From Palaemon carinicauda (taxonomy: Eukaryota > Arthropoda > Malacostraca > Decapoda > Palaemonidae), in NCBI RefSeq assembly GCF_036898095.1, contig NC_090744.1:100798983-100862982 (forward strand): a stretch of 64,000 nucleotides of DNA, read 5' to 3'. The notes beneath the pieces are model-generated. The model ran no database searches, was not told the origin of the DNA, and was given only the letters and a program-made list of their open reading frames with translations. Position numbers and translations under genes: made by a program. Positions within the stretch are counted from its first letter, which is position 1. The number at the start of each line of letters is the position of its first letter. Positions 12,698-24,735 of the stretch are shown here, in pieces.

Positions 12698-13466
12698 GAT
12701 GTTCCTGCAGGGGCCAAGGCTGAAGCTTGACCAGATAAAGTGATGTCCCATAGTATAGGCCTTTTGTTACAAATATTTTATGACTAGGCTCCATTGTAGT
12801 CACCAGTTCTAGAATAAAGTTACAAATTTTCTTCATTTACTTCGTTCCTTACAAATTAATGGTACTCAAACTTCAGCCTAAGACCAATCAAAAGCAGATA
12901 TGAAAGAACAACCTATTACTGAAAATCAACCATCAAATGATAACTGACACATAAATAAAACATGTTTTATGCGTCAAATGTAGCTGGCTGATAATGGGGC
13001 TTTCAGAATTAAATATGAAAAAAGAGTATACAATAAACTCGTTTTCAAAGGCTAATCTGCCGTTATTTAAAAGAGAACCCTAATGCCATCACTTTTATCT
13101 CTATATAACAATAAACAACGCAGAATTCACAGTTCTGGTATATCAAATGGTTTAATATACATAAGTATGCTACTTCGTTTGAGTATAATAGCTTACATGT
13201 ACTATAACATCATGGCAGAATGAAAAGGCAACATAACGATGACTCTTCGTATTCTGAGAAACTTTCGTAGATTTTATACATCCCTGAAATTCAGAAATAA
13301 TATTAAAAAACAGGAATCGTATATAAAAGATGTTTAAATATGATACTACTTAATATTAAGCTTATCATGAAGTAAACGAGAAGGCAGAATTTCTAGACTA
13401 GTCTAGATCTAGAACTGAAAGAAGAAGAATCGCAGCACGATTTGTTTGTTTTCAATAGTGATCGAC
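12693..13466. other. reptin 5' flank
   Basis: This is AT-rich sequence without a clear TATA box or initiator. It should contain the promoter and 5' UTR of the gene, but the sequence alone does not locate them. Confidence 0.5.
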
Positions 13467-13475
13467 ATGGCGGCC
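13467..13475 (+). CDS. RUVBL2: reptin exon 1 (coding part), residues 1-3
   Basis: ATG GCG GCC is followed directly by GTAAGT, a strong donor. The start context (GAC before ATG, G after) is good. Only three codons (Met-Ala-Ala) are coded before a phase-0 donor, and exon 2 continues in the same frame. No other in-frame ATG lies close upstream of exon 2 on a spliceable path that I can see. The transcription start is not identifiable. The exon is tiny but consistent with the short, variable N-terminus of RuvB-like 2 proteins. Confidence 0.8.
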
Positions 13476-15112
13476 GTAAGTATTTAGGAAGGATATTGTA
13501 CGATATAAGCTTAGTAATTGTAGCCCAATCAAAACCCTTTATGTTTTAAGGCTATACTTTGATTTCTATTCAGTATTACATAAATTTATTTCTTAAAATG
13601 GCTTTGGGAGTAAAGTTTGGATCCACCATGCTCCGTTGCCATGGCGCACAGCCCCTCACACGCCTGTTTATGCTAACCCCTGTCTGTGCTCAATTAATAA
13701 AGTAGTTTTTCACGATATCCCAACAACACCAGATTTTTAATTTTCTACCTTACAGCCAATCCAATTTCTTCTCCAATCTTTATGTCACCTAATTTCTATT
13801 ACGATATGGGATGATTCGCATAGAGAACAAGAATCCCTGGTTTTATTATAGTTACGGACGGATAAAACTTTTCTACTTAAAGACATGTGATTCCATTAGA
13901 AAAACGTCAGTATTTCTCTAAATTGACACTTTTTCACTGCAAATAAAAACTTGATTATCTAAGAAATACTAATCAATTGTGTTAGCTTGCCAGTACATAG
14001 GAGCTTGAAGTTTTTCTTTTCCGCGAGTGGGCGGCGAAGCAAAAACCATTAGATTTCTAAGAAGTGTCCCCTTTTTAGATGGTTTAACTGGTTTTTGGTT
14101 AATTTCCTGTTGAAATGAAGGTCAAATTCAGTGAAAGCACATTTACAATAGGAAAAACTTTCCTTTTTCTTCATAATGTGGTTCTGTCTGTAACTATAAT
14201 TTTACCGAATCCTTCCTATTCGTGTCTGTTATCACCCATATTGATAATTGTATCTATGAGTGTGTTGGTTAATGAATTAACACTAATTCACTGACTGGTC
14301 ACCACTCTGCTATGGCTTGCTACGCTCGCTTGGTTCTCACAGGCCACTTTCCACCACTCAATGTGATATGCACAGTTGATCGTTCAATATTAGCTTATAG
14401 CCTAGTTCACGCTTAACCGCAGCTTATTTTTCTGGTTTCCAATATGGTGCGGTAGCGAGATTCACCAACGCTGTTGCTTGGCGTGTCGAGATACATGCAG
14501 GTGAATGACATCAGTCACACAGCGATGTATCACCTTTTGTATCACCTAAAGCTATTAGCTTCTTTCTGCACCATATTTTTGTATTTAGGCTCACAAATTT
14601 CTCAGCCATTATTAGGTTATGGAATACAATGTTGCAAATTAATCGCTTTTTTACATACAGTACATTTAAAAGTCTTATACTGAAATAAAAAAAGATCTCA
14701 TTACTTTTTCAGTACGTCCTTGGGTTACAAAAGTTGTAAAGTTTCGTGGATAGAGCACAGCTGCCTTAAAGGAATTCTATTAATTTGTTATTGTTTTATT
14801 TTATCCTATATTTATATCCTCCATGTTTTTTTAGTCCTAGTTTTGTTTCAATTTTATAAATTATGACTGCTACTCATTTAGCATAGGTGAGTGAGTTTGA
14901 TACCCTCTTAGAGTGAAGTTTTGTATATACAGTAGATGGGTTTAGACTTCCATCAAAACTTGAATTACTTCAAGTAGAAACGGATCTCCGATGTAACTTT
15001 AGGACATACTGTATATCCTCAGTAGTAGAATTGCACAATGTCTCAAGTTCTTGGCAAATAAGAGTCATATATGTGTAAGTTAATTGTTTGTTTATAAATA
15101 TCTTCCTTTTAG
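13476..15112 (+). other. intron 1, no recognised element
   Basis: This is 1637 bp of AT-rich intron. I saw no transposon ends, long open frames or tandem arrays. Position 13476 begins GTAAGT, and the intron ends in a T-rich tract and AG. Confidence 0.7.
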
Positions 15113-15250
<138 letters not shown>

Positions 15251-15540
15251 TGATATGGAAAGTTTTATTCTTCTTATAAGTGTGAGGTTATTTTTGCATT
15301 AATCTGCATGCCATACTTCCAAATTTTTTTAATCACTAGATGGCTTGCAATGCTCACATAATTTACCCCTCCTCTCCCTTGAAAATCAAATACTTGAGAT
15401 GCTGGCATCCCACCTGATATTAATGGGTAAACGCATACACTTCAGAATTATTTCTGTAGGAAGCTTTTATTGTACCCCCTTAGTTCTCAAATCTTAGGCT
15501 AAAGCACTTTCTTTCTTGAGTTGGGATGAATGAAATATGG

Positions 15541-15776
15541 TTTGTTCTGTCACTAAATACAAACCAACGCTATTTATAAGGGGTATTACTTTCGGCAAAG
15601 TTAAAAGACGAGTTGTTAGATTTTTAGCGACGGTTAACCACCCACCCGTTAGTTACCCTGGGGTAGCGGTGTAGTAGCTATCCCTCTCACTTACACATTT
15701 GGGTTGAGAACCCTAATTTGCTTGAAGGTAGGACTTCAAGAGGGACTGGTGCTGGTGGGCCAATCTGTATAAATAG
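15541..15776 (+). mobile_element. DIRS-A terminal remnant, left part (oldest layer)
   Basis: It starts TTTGTTCTGTCACTAAATAC, matching the left end of DIRS-A elements (TTTGTTCCGTAACCGAAATAC at 18659 and 33492), and continues through a degraded copy of their ITR (AACGCTATTTATAAGGGGT..GTTAACCACC..GTTAGTTACC). It then follows the reverse complement of the A spacer (AATTTGCTTGAAGGTAGGACTTC..CTGGTGGGCCAATCTGTATAAATAG). The right end of the same copy is at 30144-30189. DIRS-B interrupts it. Confidence 0.65.
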
Positions 15777-15795
15777 CTACACTTGATACAAACCC

Positions 15796-15950
15796 GAATT
15801 CTTTACTATAGGAGATATTCTAGCGGGAGCTGGAAAATGCAGTAGAAAATCTTAACAAGGTCGTTAACGACCGGGCAGGTAATTACCCACCTGTTAGTGG
15901 TGGGGGACTGCCGGTCGGTAGCTGCTGTTTACCTTCAATCGAATTCTAGC
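15796..15950 (+). repeat. DIRS-B left inverted terminal repeat
   Basis: About 155 bp is complementary to 29942-30096. The shared parts include GTCGTTAACGACCGGGCAGG, GGTAATTACCCACCTGTTAG and CGGTCGGTAGCTG. The arms differ at several positions and by small indels, so this copy is old. Confidence 0.85.
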
Positions 15951-16299
15951 CGTCGCAGTGGTAACACCACTGCTCCTGCTTTATTTGCCTGGCAGACTAG
16001 CCTTTCTTTTTTGAGTTTTGATTAATCCTTTTTCTTTGTTAGTTGATGTCCTCTATTTTGAGGAAGTGTTCATGGCACCTTAATGTCGCCGCTGGATGTG
16101 GATCCTTTTTCCCTATCCCCTGTTACAGAGGTCATGGGTGTTCTGAAGGTTCCCCTGCCAAGTATGTAGAAGTGGTCTTCGCAGTACCTCCTCCTCCTCC
16201 TCCACTTCATTGTCCTTCCCTCTTTGGAGGCTAGGAGGGAGAGAGAGAAGAGGAAAGGAGAGCTCGCACTCCTTTGCCCAGTCATTCTCTCCGGAGACA

Positions 16300-18355
16300 C
16301 AGGCGACATAGGAAGAGACATAATCGTTCTTGCTCTTCCTCGCCTTCTGTCTCTTCACGAGATGTCTTGCCGCAAGTCTAAGCGCTCTCGTCACAAACTT
16401 AAGAGGGCTTCCTCCTTACCCTAACATAGGGCATCAAGAGCGTATGCGCCAACAAGAGCATAGCTCCATCACGCGCCATGTGCTCACCTGCGCGCAAACT
16501 CCTGCGCGCCACCAATCTTTTGTGCAATGACGTTCTCCTGCGCGCCAGTGCTCTCCTCTGCGCTCCCGCGTACCAACATTCTCCTGCACGTGCGCATACG
16601 CGCTCTACATCTCACTCTCCTGCCCGCCATACTGAGCACCATCCTACGCGCCCTACATCTCACTCTCCTGCCCGCCATACTGAGCACCATCCTACGCGCC
16701 AGGTAAAACCTGCGCGTCAACTTTCTTCTGTTAGAAGGACTTCTGACAAGTTAGCCATGCTGCCTTCTCCCGCGCGCCAACCCTTACCAACGCGCCAGTG
16801 CTTACTGGCGCTCCAGCCTTCTCCCGCATCCACAAAGATATGCGCACACGCCCGCGCGCCCCATATGATTTCACTGTACGCGCGCTAGGGAATTTTCTCC
16901 TGCGCGCGCCCTACGGCTGGCACAGACGTGCGAGAACACCCTACTGCACGCCCGTTTACGCCTTCACCTAAATTTTCTCACCAAAGAGACATGCGAAATA
17001 GGAAGAGACTTTATCGTTCTTGCTCTTTCTCGCCTTCTGTCTCTCCCCGAGACTTTTTGTCTCGAGACTATATACGCTCGTGCCACAAACCTGAGAAGAA
17101 CGCTCCCTCTCGTCATCGTTTTGCCTCGCTGTCGTCGTCGTGCGAGGGATCATCTAAGAAACCAGGAGCGCGGCCAAGGGCAAAGCACGTCCTAACCTCG
17201 AACCCTCTTCTTCGCATAATAGTTTGAGGGTCTCGGTCCCCTCTAGAAAAAGTCAGATAGAGCGCTTCTCCTCGCTTCACTCTCTATCTTTAGAGAGATC
17301 GCTCTCGCCTTTGAATTCTCGATCTCTGACCCTTTGGGGTCTCGTGACAAGGAAACTTCGGTTTCCCGGTGTGCTATCCCTTCGTTTTCTCACAGTAAGT
17401 TGCTGAAACCTCGGGCTCTCGTGCATTTAGTCTCGCTGACACTTCGGTGTCTCGTAACAAGGGAGACTTCCATTTTCCTGTTGCTCTAGCCCTTCGGGTT
17501 CTCGCTACACAACCTCTAGAAGCACGCACGATCACGCTGAAACTTCTGGTTTTTGTGACACAAGTCATCAAGAGTGTTACTCTTAGGTCAGAGAGTCTTC
17601 GGACTCTTGTCGCGCGGAGTTTTCGCGTACGGCCATCCAACACTGCGCCCATGACAATCAAGAGTTTTACTCTTATGGCAGAGTCTTCAGACCCCAGTCA
17701 CGCAGGTGTTCGCACACAATTAGTGCTACACACGAAAATCTCCGATCATACACTAGCGGGGTCAATCCCTCGCTCCCGTTTTTCAGACAGGACAACCTCC
17801 CTAATGAGTTGAGGATTTCGAGTCTCTCGGAAACCTCGAAAGAAGATGCAGGGGTTCGGCACTTCTTCTCTTCGGTTGAAAGCAGAAGGGATAGGGGAAA
17901 CGTGTTAGGCTAAAAGAAAATGCCCAGATAGAAGCGACGTAGAATGCAATGCCGAGGGCTTCGGCCGCTCTGTTCGTTATCCTGCGCTTCATGTGGTAGC
18001 TCATGAGCTGCCCATGTTACGAGGTAACACTCGTTGTCATCCTGCAACTTGATCAACTTATTGAGAAACTTTGATTGCTGACAGGAGGTTGGCTTCCAGG
18101 GATTAGAGATCCTTCCCTTACGAGGGAATGATAACCTTCCTCGGAATTGGAGTGCGTGAGAGATCCACCCCCCTTCCGAGGGAAAGCTTCCCAACTTCAG
18201 CCATTCAGCAACCTTCCCTCCTTCATGAGGAGTTGCGAACAGCTCAATGAGTTTTACCTCTGCTATCTCGTCCCCGAAGACTGTGCTTTCTCCCCTGGAG
18301 CTGGGGAAAAGCAAGTCTACGGCTTGTTCCTCCTTCGGGGGGAACTTCTCCCTGG
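16300..18355 (+). pseudogene. DIRS-B gag remnant, SR-rich
   Basis: No long frame survives. Pieces read as Ser-Arg-rich protein (for example SPARQ-type units at about 16490-16850 from CTCCTGCGCGCCA repeats), like the gag of DIRS-A1. A block of about 100 bp around 16310-16400 (RHRK..RSCSSSPSVS..) recurs at about 16985-17092, so the region was internally duplicated. Stops and frameshifts are numerous. Confidence 0.55.
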
Positions 18356-18658
18356 GAGTATGCTTGGCTCAGGCGATGTCCTTCATCGGGAGGACTTCTC
18401 TCTCGTTCACGAGAGGAGATTATTACGCCTACGTTTTTTCCGTAAAACTGGGAGAAAACTTGCCTTAGGCGATGCCCTCCTTCAGAAGATCTTCTCTCTC
18501 GTTCACGAGAGAGAGATTATTAAGCCTATGCTTTTTTCCCATAGAACTGGGAGAAAGCTTGTCTTAGGCCAGGCTCTCCTTCAGGAAGACTCCTTTCTCG
18601 TTCACGAGAGGGAGATTTTTACGCCTACATTTTTTCCCTAGAACTAGGAGAAAACTTG
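18356..18658 (+). repeat. DIRS-B internal tandem array, part left of A1
   Basis: Units of about 90-100 bp each contain an AGGCGATG-type start, TCCTTC.GGAGGAC, TTCTCTCTCGTTCACGAGAG, ATTACGCCTA and a GGGAGAAAACTTG end. Three units lie here. The last is cut at ACTTG by the insertion of DIRS-A1 and resumes at 26506. Confidence 0.8.
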
Positions 18659-18686
18659 TTTGTTCCGTAACCGAAATACAAACCAC

Positions 18687-18844
18687 GCTATTTACATTGG
18701 GTTTACCTTTCGGTGTAGCTGAAATTGACGAGCCAATAGATTTTAACGAGGGTTAACTACCCCCGCGCTAGTTAGCGAGGGTAGGGGAAGGGGTAGCTTG
18801 CTACCCCTCCCCCCCACACACCGGTGATTTGCTTCACTTCACTT
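18687..18844 (+). repeat. DIRS-A1 left ITR
   Basis: About 158 bp is complementary to 26300-26457. The core is AACGAGGGTTAACTACCCCC, with GCGCTAGTTAGCG and a G/C-rich GGGGTAGC..GCTACCCC palindromic stretch. Confidence 0.9.
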
Positions 18845-18961
18845 TTGGCTCGGACGATGTACAGACGTCTGTCTATCGTCCTCGTTTTTGACAGCCTTAA
18901 TCTTTTTTTTGCTTTTCCTCAGCTTTGTGTGTTTGAAGTTGGCCTCGCTTTGCTGTTCATC

Positions 18962-21900
18962 ATGCGCAAGTGCCCTGGGATTGCCGGCCGCCCTTGCGGT
19001 ACCTTCATGTCTGCGGTGGATACCATCCTCACACCCTTTGCCCGCAGTGTCGAGGCCGACGGTGTGATAGTGAAAATACTTGTAGGGAGTGGTCTGCCTC
19101 CCAGTGGGAGAGGTTTGCCCGCCGGCGTAAGAAGAGGTCCAAGAGAGACCGTTCTCCTTCGAGGGTTGCCTTGAAGGAGGAAGGCTCTCGGGACTCTTCT
19201 TCCGCTGCCCAAACCTCCTCCGAAGCTCCCCCTAGTCCGGCTCCTAGTGAGAGACCGCCGAGTGGGAGCGCAGGCCCTAGTTCTGTTTCCCGACCTCGGG
19301 GTGCAGGAGAGGGCGTCGCCTCCCATAGCGGGGCGGTTCCCCCTCCTCCTCCGGGGGAGGATTTTGATAATGTTAACTCTATGTATAATGATGATCTTTT
19401 TCAGCTTTGGGGTTCCTTGGGGCTTAAGGGCCTGCCCTCCAAGGAAGCCCTGTTTGACCTTATTCAGTTAGGGGCCGCTGTCAAGCAGTCGCCGGTGATA
19501 GCAGAGGTAGATCCTCTGTCTATCGTCGACGTCGTGGTGGCAGAGGCTTCCGACGAGTCTGGTCATTCCTCTGCGGCTCCTGTTGGTGATGACGTTGCTG
19601 AAGGCTCTCCTCCCCCTTCTGTAGATCCTTCGGAGGGGAAAGGGGATCCTACGGGCTCTCCTGCGGCTGTCTCCCCCTCGGGGGAGCACTTTGACTGAGA
19701 CTCCTCTTCGGAGGACTGATGATCCTGATGACCTCCCTCGTGGCCGCCTTCGCCGTAAGGCTCATCGTCCGCTTCGCTGCAAGGGCCTCCCGTCTCCCTA
19801 TAAGGGTGTCAAGAGGCGCCTTTTCGAGTCTTCGCCTCCTCCGTCCTCCGATGGGGACTCTCCTCACCAGAAGCAGTCTGTAGCAGCCACGTCCTTAGAC
19901 CTCTCCGGGGATCGTTCACGTTCTCCTACGCCTTCCAGACCTTCTACTTCCTGTGCAAACGGCCAGCAGTCTGATCTCGTCAGCCGACGGGCACCGGTCC
20001 CTTCGAGGCAAAGGGATGTCGCCCACGGTGTGGGCGCTTCCCTTGCGCGTCAGGGTTCCCCTGCGCGTTCACGCGTAGTTGCACACCAACGCTTTCCTGC
20101 TTGTCAGCGCTCTCCTGCTCGTCAGTGCTCTCCTGATCTCCAGTGCTCTCCTGCTCGCCAGCACTCTTCTGATGATCAATGCCTTACTGCTCGCCAGCGC
20201 TCTCCTAAGGACAACGAACATCCTCCTGTTCCTGCTGCGCGCCAACGGTCTCCTGAGCGCACTAGATCTCCTGCTCGTCAACGCGCACCTGCGCTTCCAG
20301 TTCCTGATACGCGCCCTAGAACTCCGGTTCAGGACTTGGGCAAGGACTCAACTTCTCCTCGCCTTCGCGATCTTGCTCGTCAGCTTTCTCCTGCGCGTAC
20401 ATCTAGAGTTCCTGCACGCCCACGCGCCTCCTCTTCCTGAGTCCACTCGCGAGTGTTCGACTTTGCGCGTCGCGCCGACAGTTCCTGCGCAGCCTTCTAC
20501 GCGCCGTCTCCCTGCTCGCCAGCGTTCTCCAGCGCGACAGTGATCTCCGACGCGTCGACATTCTCCTGCTCGTCAGCGATCTGCGCGTCAGCGTTCCCCT
20601 GAGCTCCGGCGATCGCCAGATCCTCCTTGTGATCCATCGCCTGCGCGCAAGCGCTCTCCTACGCGTCAGCGCCCAGCAGATCCGGAGAAACATAGGTCCC
20701 CTGCGATCAGCTCGCAATCGCCGTCACTCGCCTGCGCGTTCTACGCGCCATCGCTCGCCCACGCGTCACAGGTCTCCAGGACACTATCGGTCCCCTGGCC
20801 CTCAGCGGTCTCCTGAGCGCTCTCGTTCGCCCACGCGCCAGCGCGTTCACTCGCCAGCGCGCTCACTCGCCAGCTCGCCCGTTCGCCCACGCACTCACTC
20901 TCCTACGTGCCCGTTCGCCCGCGCTCGTTTGTCTTCGCGCGATTGCGCGCCCGCGCTCCAACAGCCCCTCGTGCGCGATTTTCGTGTCACCCTTGCGCGA
21001 GCGTCAGCACGACCCCCGTTTGCGTTGGGTTCCGCAGCTCGCGGCAGCAGCAGGGACGCGTGTCTCCAGGTCGCAGTCTGGATCGCCTCCACCTAAGCAC
21101 AGGTTTCTTTTGCAGGACAAGGAAGGACCTTCGGAGAGGTCAAGGCAATTTTCTTCCCCTTCTTTTTTGCAGGCAGGTCCAGTGGTGTCCACTCCGAAGG
21201 ATCGCCCTATCCCCTTCCCTTCAGCGGGAATTTCGGACTATGTGTCCGTGTCTCGGCAGCCCTAGTTTGGTCCTTTGATGCGGGCGTTAGTGAAGGCTAT
21301 GAAGCCGGCACTCGCCGATCTAGGACACAAGCCAGCGACGGCCTCGCCTCCGCTGAAGAGAAGGAGAGGAGTGGACTTCGTGGTGACTTCTCCCAGGTAG
21401 AAGTTGGTTCCTAAGAGGTCCGTCAGGAAGGCCCCGTTCCCTTCGCAGTCGTTTTCTCCTTCTCCCGTAGACGAGGCTTTTCCGTCCTCGGGAGAGTCCA
21501 GTGAGGCGGCGGTCTCCCCCTCGGCACCAAGGGGGGAGTTACCTCCTCGTGGAGGAGAATCGTCTCGTGCGGAAGGTGCCTACCAGATAACCTTGCTGGA
21601 GTCTTGTATCCCGCCCAGGAGGGAACCCAAGGACTCCAAGACGTTGCCGAAGTCTTCTGCACATATTCGTCAGGAACCAGCTAGACCCCGGGAGAACGTC
21701 CACGTGTCTCCCCAGGAAGAGCTTCCGGGGACAGGAGACTTAGCTGCCAGTCCGCAGGGAGGAGAGCAGCAAGAGTCTGAGCATGCCTTCTGGCAGGTCT
21801 TGGGCCTGATGAGACAGCTCAACGGGTTCATGGACCCTGTGATCACCCCCCGTGGAGGCAAGGACACGGTCCTGGATCAGGTTTATGGAACTCAGAAGCC

Positions 21901-22735
21901 CCCAAAGGCCAGCGCGGCTCTGCCCTGGTCCCAGGGGCTGAAGAGTGCCAGAGCCAGGGCCAACGCTCAGCTCGCAGTACTCGCTACCTCCAGTCGTTCC
22001 TCTGCCGGGAACTAACTCCTCCCACCTCCTCGTTTCCAGCAGAGGAGGTATTTTGAGATCATGGGGGAGTCTAGCCTCGCTCTTCCCCTCCACCATTCGA
22101 TAGAAGAGCTTACTAGGGGAGTTCCTCTTGAGAAGCTCTCCGCCCGGCAGGTGACGTTCTCGGCGTCGGAGATTCTAAGCCATGAGAAGGTCGCGAAGTG
22201 CGCCATGCAGGCCACTTCGTGGCTGGATGTCTGGCTAGGTTCTCTGGGCATCCTATTGCGCTCTGAGGATCTGTCTAAGGAGAGCAATAGGAAGGCCCTG
22301 GAGACCTTCCTCCTCTCGGGCACTCGCTTCATCGAGTTCCTGGTGCATCAGGTTACCAACCTGTGGGCCAACTCGGTGCTCAAGCGTCGTGATGCGGTGA
22401 CCGAGAAGATCCATCCGAAGGTCCCCACCGTGGACGTCAACAGGCTCAGACACGCCTCCCTCCTCGGGGGGAATTTGTTTGAGCCCCAGGACATGGAACG
22501 TACAGCTGAGAGGTGGAGGAAGTCTAGTCAGGACTCCCTCCTCCAAAGGGCCCTTGCATCTCGGCCCTACAAGCCTCCAGCTCCGCAGCAGCCTCGCAAG
22601 ACACCGAAGCAGGCGCCGGTAGCTAAGACGAAGGTGTCTAAGCCCCAGCCCTTTCCTGCCAAGGACAAGAGGGGCGGTAAGTCCTCCAGGGGAGGCAAGA
22701 CTCCTAGAGGGAGCGGCCGCGGCCGCAAACGCTAG
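18962..22735 (+). pseudogene. DIRS-A1 gag, several frameshifts
   Basis: ATG at 18962 opens MRKCPGIAGRPCGTFMSAVD. A frameshift near 19025 leads to HPHTLCPQCRGRRCDSENTC, a Cys/His cluster also present at the start of DIRS-C gag. A Pro/Ser-rich part follows to 19698, then a frame change into a long Ser-Arg repeat zone (about 19900-20950, RSPAR/RQRSPxR units). A middle segment at 21404-22015 precedes a C-terminal domain at 22061-22735 (WLDVWLGSLGILL, FLLSGTRFIEFL, LWANSVLKRRDAV) ending in a basic Gly/Arg tail (RGGKSSRGGKTPRGSGRGRKR shortened here). At least four interruptions break the frame. The last part overlaps nothing and precedes the RT by about 20 bp. Confidence 0.8.
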
Positions 22736-22753
22736 GAGTGGCAGTCCCCCCGC

Positions 22754-24735
22754 GTGTCCACCTGTGGGGGGATGTCTTCAAAGTTGCGTGCACAGGTGGC
22801 AGCAACATGGGGCCGATGCTTGGACGGTCTCCGTGATCGGCCAAGGGTATCGCGTCCCATTCACGACATCTCACCTCCCCTGACAGCGAATCCAGTGTCG
22901 TTGAGCTCCTATACCATGGGATCGGTAAAGGGGCTAGCCCTTCGGGCAGAAGTCGAGACCATGCTCAAGAAGGATGCTCTCCAGGAGGTCGTCGACGGCT
23001 CCCCAGGCTTCTCCAGTCGGCTCTTTCTTGTAAAGAAGGCGTCTGGAGGCTGGAGACCCGTCATCGACCTCTCAGCTCTGAACAAGTTTGTCAAGCAAAC
23101 TCCGTTTAGCATGGAGACAGCGGACACGGTCAGACTTGCAGTGAGACCACAAGACTTCATGTGCACACTGGATCTGAAGGACGCGTACTTCCAGATCCCA
23201 ATCCATCCGTCTTCCAGGAAGTACTTGAGATTCAGCCTAGACAGCAAGACCTACCAGTTCAAGGTGCTGTGCTTCGGTCTCTCCACAGCACCTCAGGTGT
23301 TCACCAGTGTTTACCCTGATTTCGTCTTGGGCGCACAGGAACGGCATCCGTCTCCTCTGTTATCTGGACGACTGGCTGATCCTAGCAGACTCGGAGTCGG
23401 CCCTTCTTCGACACCGAGACAGGCTTCTGGGACTTTGCCAGGATCTGGGGATCGTGGTAAATCTCGAGAAGTCCTCTCTGCAGCCGTCCCAACGACTGGT
23501 TTATCTAGGCATGTTGTTAGACACCAATCTCCACAAAGCCTTTCCATCAGACGACAGGATAGCAAGGCTGAGGAGGGTGGCGGAACCCTTCCTCAGGCGA
23601 GAAGAGCTTCCTGCCCAATCGTGGTTGCGTCTCTTAGGTCACCTGTCCTCCCTGGCCCGTCTGGTTCCAAACGGCCGTCTCAGGATGAGATCCCTGCAGT
23701 GGCGGCTCAAGTCCCGGTGGAATCAAGGATCCGATTCCTTGGACTTCCTTTTCCCGATTGGACCTTCGGAACAGGCGGACCTGCGGTGGTGGCTGGTCGA
23801 CGAGAACCTGCGAAAGGGAGTGGATCTCCTTGTCCTCCCCCCGTAATTGACACTGTTTTTGGATGCGTCAAAAGAAGGGTGGGGGCCGCACATTCTGAAC
23901 CAGAGGACCTCAGGCCTTTGGTCAGAATCAGAAAAGTACCTGCACATCAACCTGCTAGAAATAAAGGCCGTTTTCCTGGCTCTTCAACAGTTCCAACGGA
24001 CCCTGGCGGGTCACTCCGTGGTGGTGATGAGCGACAACACCACGGTAGTGGCTTATATCAACAAGCAGGGAGGTACTTTTTTGCAGCAGGTATCCCATCT
24101 TGCAGTAGAGATTCTGAGGTGGACCGAAGTCCACTCGATAACGCTATCAGCTCGCTTCATTCCTGGCAAGAGGAATGTGCTCGCCGACAGTCTGAGCAGG
24201 GCTTCGCAGATAGTGAGTACCGAGTGGTCTTTGGATCCTCAGATAGCCAACAAAGTCCTGACTTTGTGGGGTTCCCCGACCGTGGATCTGTAAGTGACAG
24301 CTTTGAATTTCAAACTGCCTCTGTACTGCTCCCCAGTCCCGGACCCCAAGGCACTTCTGGCAAGATGCTTTCCAACAACGGTGGGACAATATCGACGTGT
24401 ACGCCTTCCCACCGTTCTGTCTGATGAGAAGAGTGCTCAACAGGACCAGACTACCTTTCAACTTGTCGATGACTCTGATAGCTCCGCTGTGGCATCACGT
24501 GGAATGGTTCCCGGACCTTCTGCAGCTCCTGACGGAGCTCCCGAGAGAACTTCCCCCTCGACACGAGCTACTCAGACAACCACATTGCAACATCTTCCAC
24601 AGAGCCGTAGCCTCGCTTCGGCCTCACGCCTGGAGACTGTCCAGCGTCTCCTCACGGAGAGAGGCTTTTCGCAACAGGTTGCAGAGAGAATGTCTCTGCA
24701 CCTGCGAAAGTCCTCTAAGGGAGTCTACCAGGTGA
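22754..24735 (+). pseudogene. DIRS-A1 reverse transcriptase-RNase H-MT-like region
   Basis: The RT begins in frame 2 (FLVKKASGGWRPVIDLSALN, LDLKDAYFQIPIH, VLCFGLSTAPQVFT). A roughly 2-base loss near 23306 moves it to frame 3, where the active-site box YLDDW lies (about 23360). The frame then has TAA at 23844-23846 just before RNase H (LFLDASKEGWGPH, HINLLEIKAV with the catalytic Glu present, VVMSDNTTVVAY, VLADSLSR) and TAA at 24291-24293 after SPTVDL. Another frame carries the MT-like part VYAFPPFCLMRRVL..LIAPLW to about 24735. It is not functional as a single product. Confidence 0.88.

Noticed and set aside
17374..18641. Several 90-165 codon frames on both strands in the DIRS-B gag region
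   Set aside because: They overlap each other in different frames, have no domains, and lie in decayed GC-rich gag sequence with tandem units.
20403..20717. Arg-rich minus-strand frames opposite the Ser-Arg repeats (also 36285-36682)
   Set aside because: They are antisense shadows of the GC-rich gag repeats with no start context or domain.
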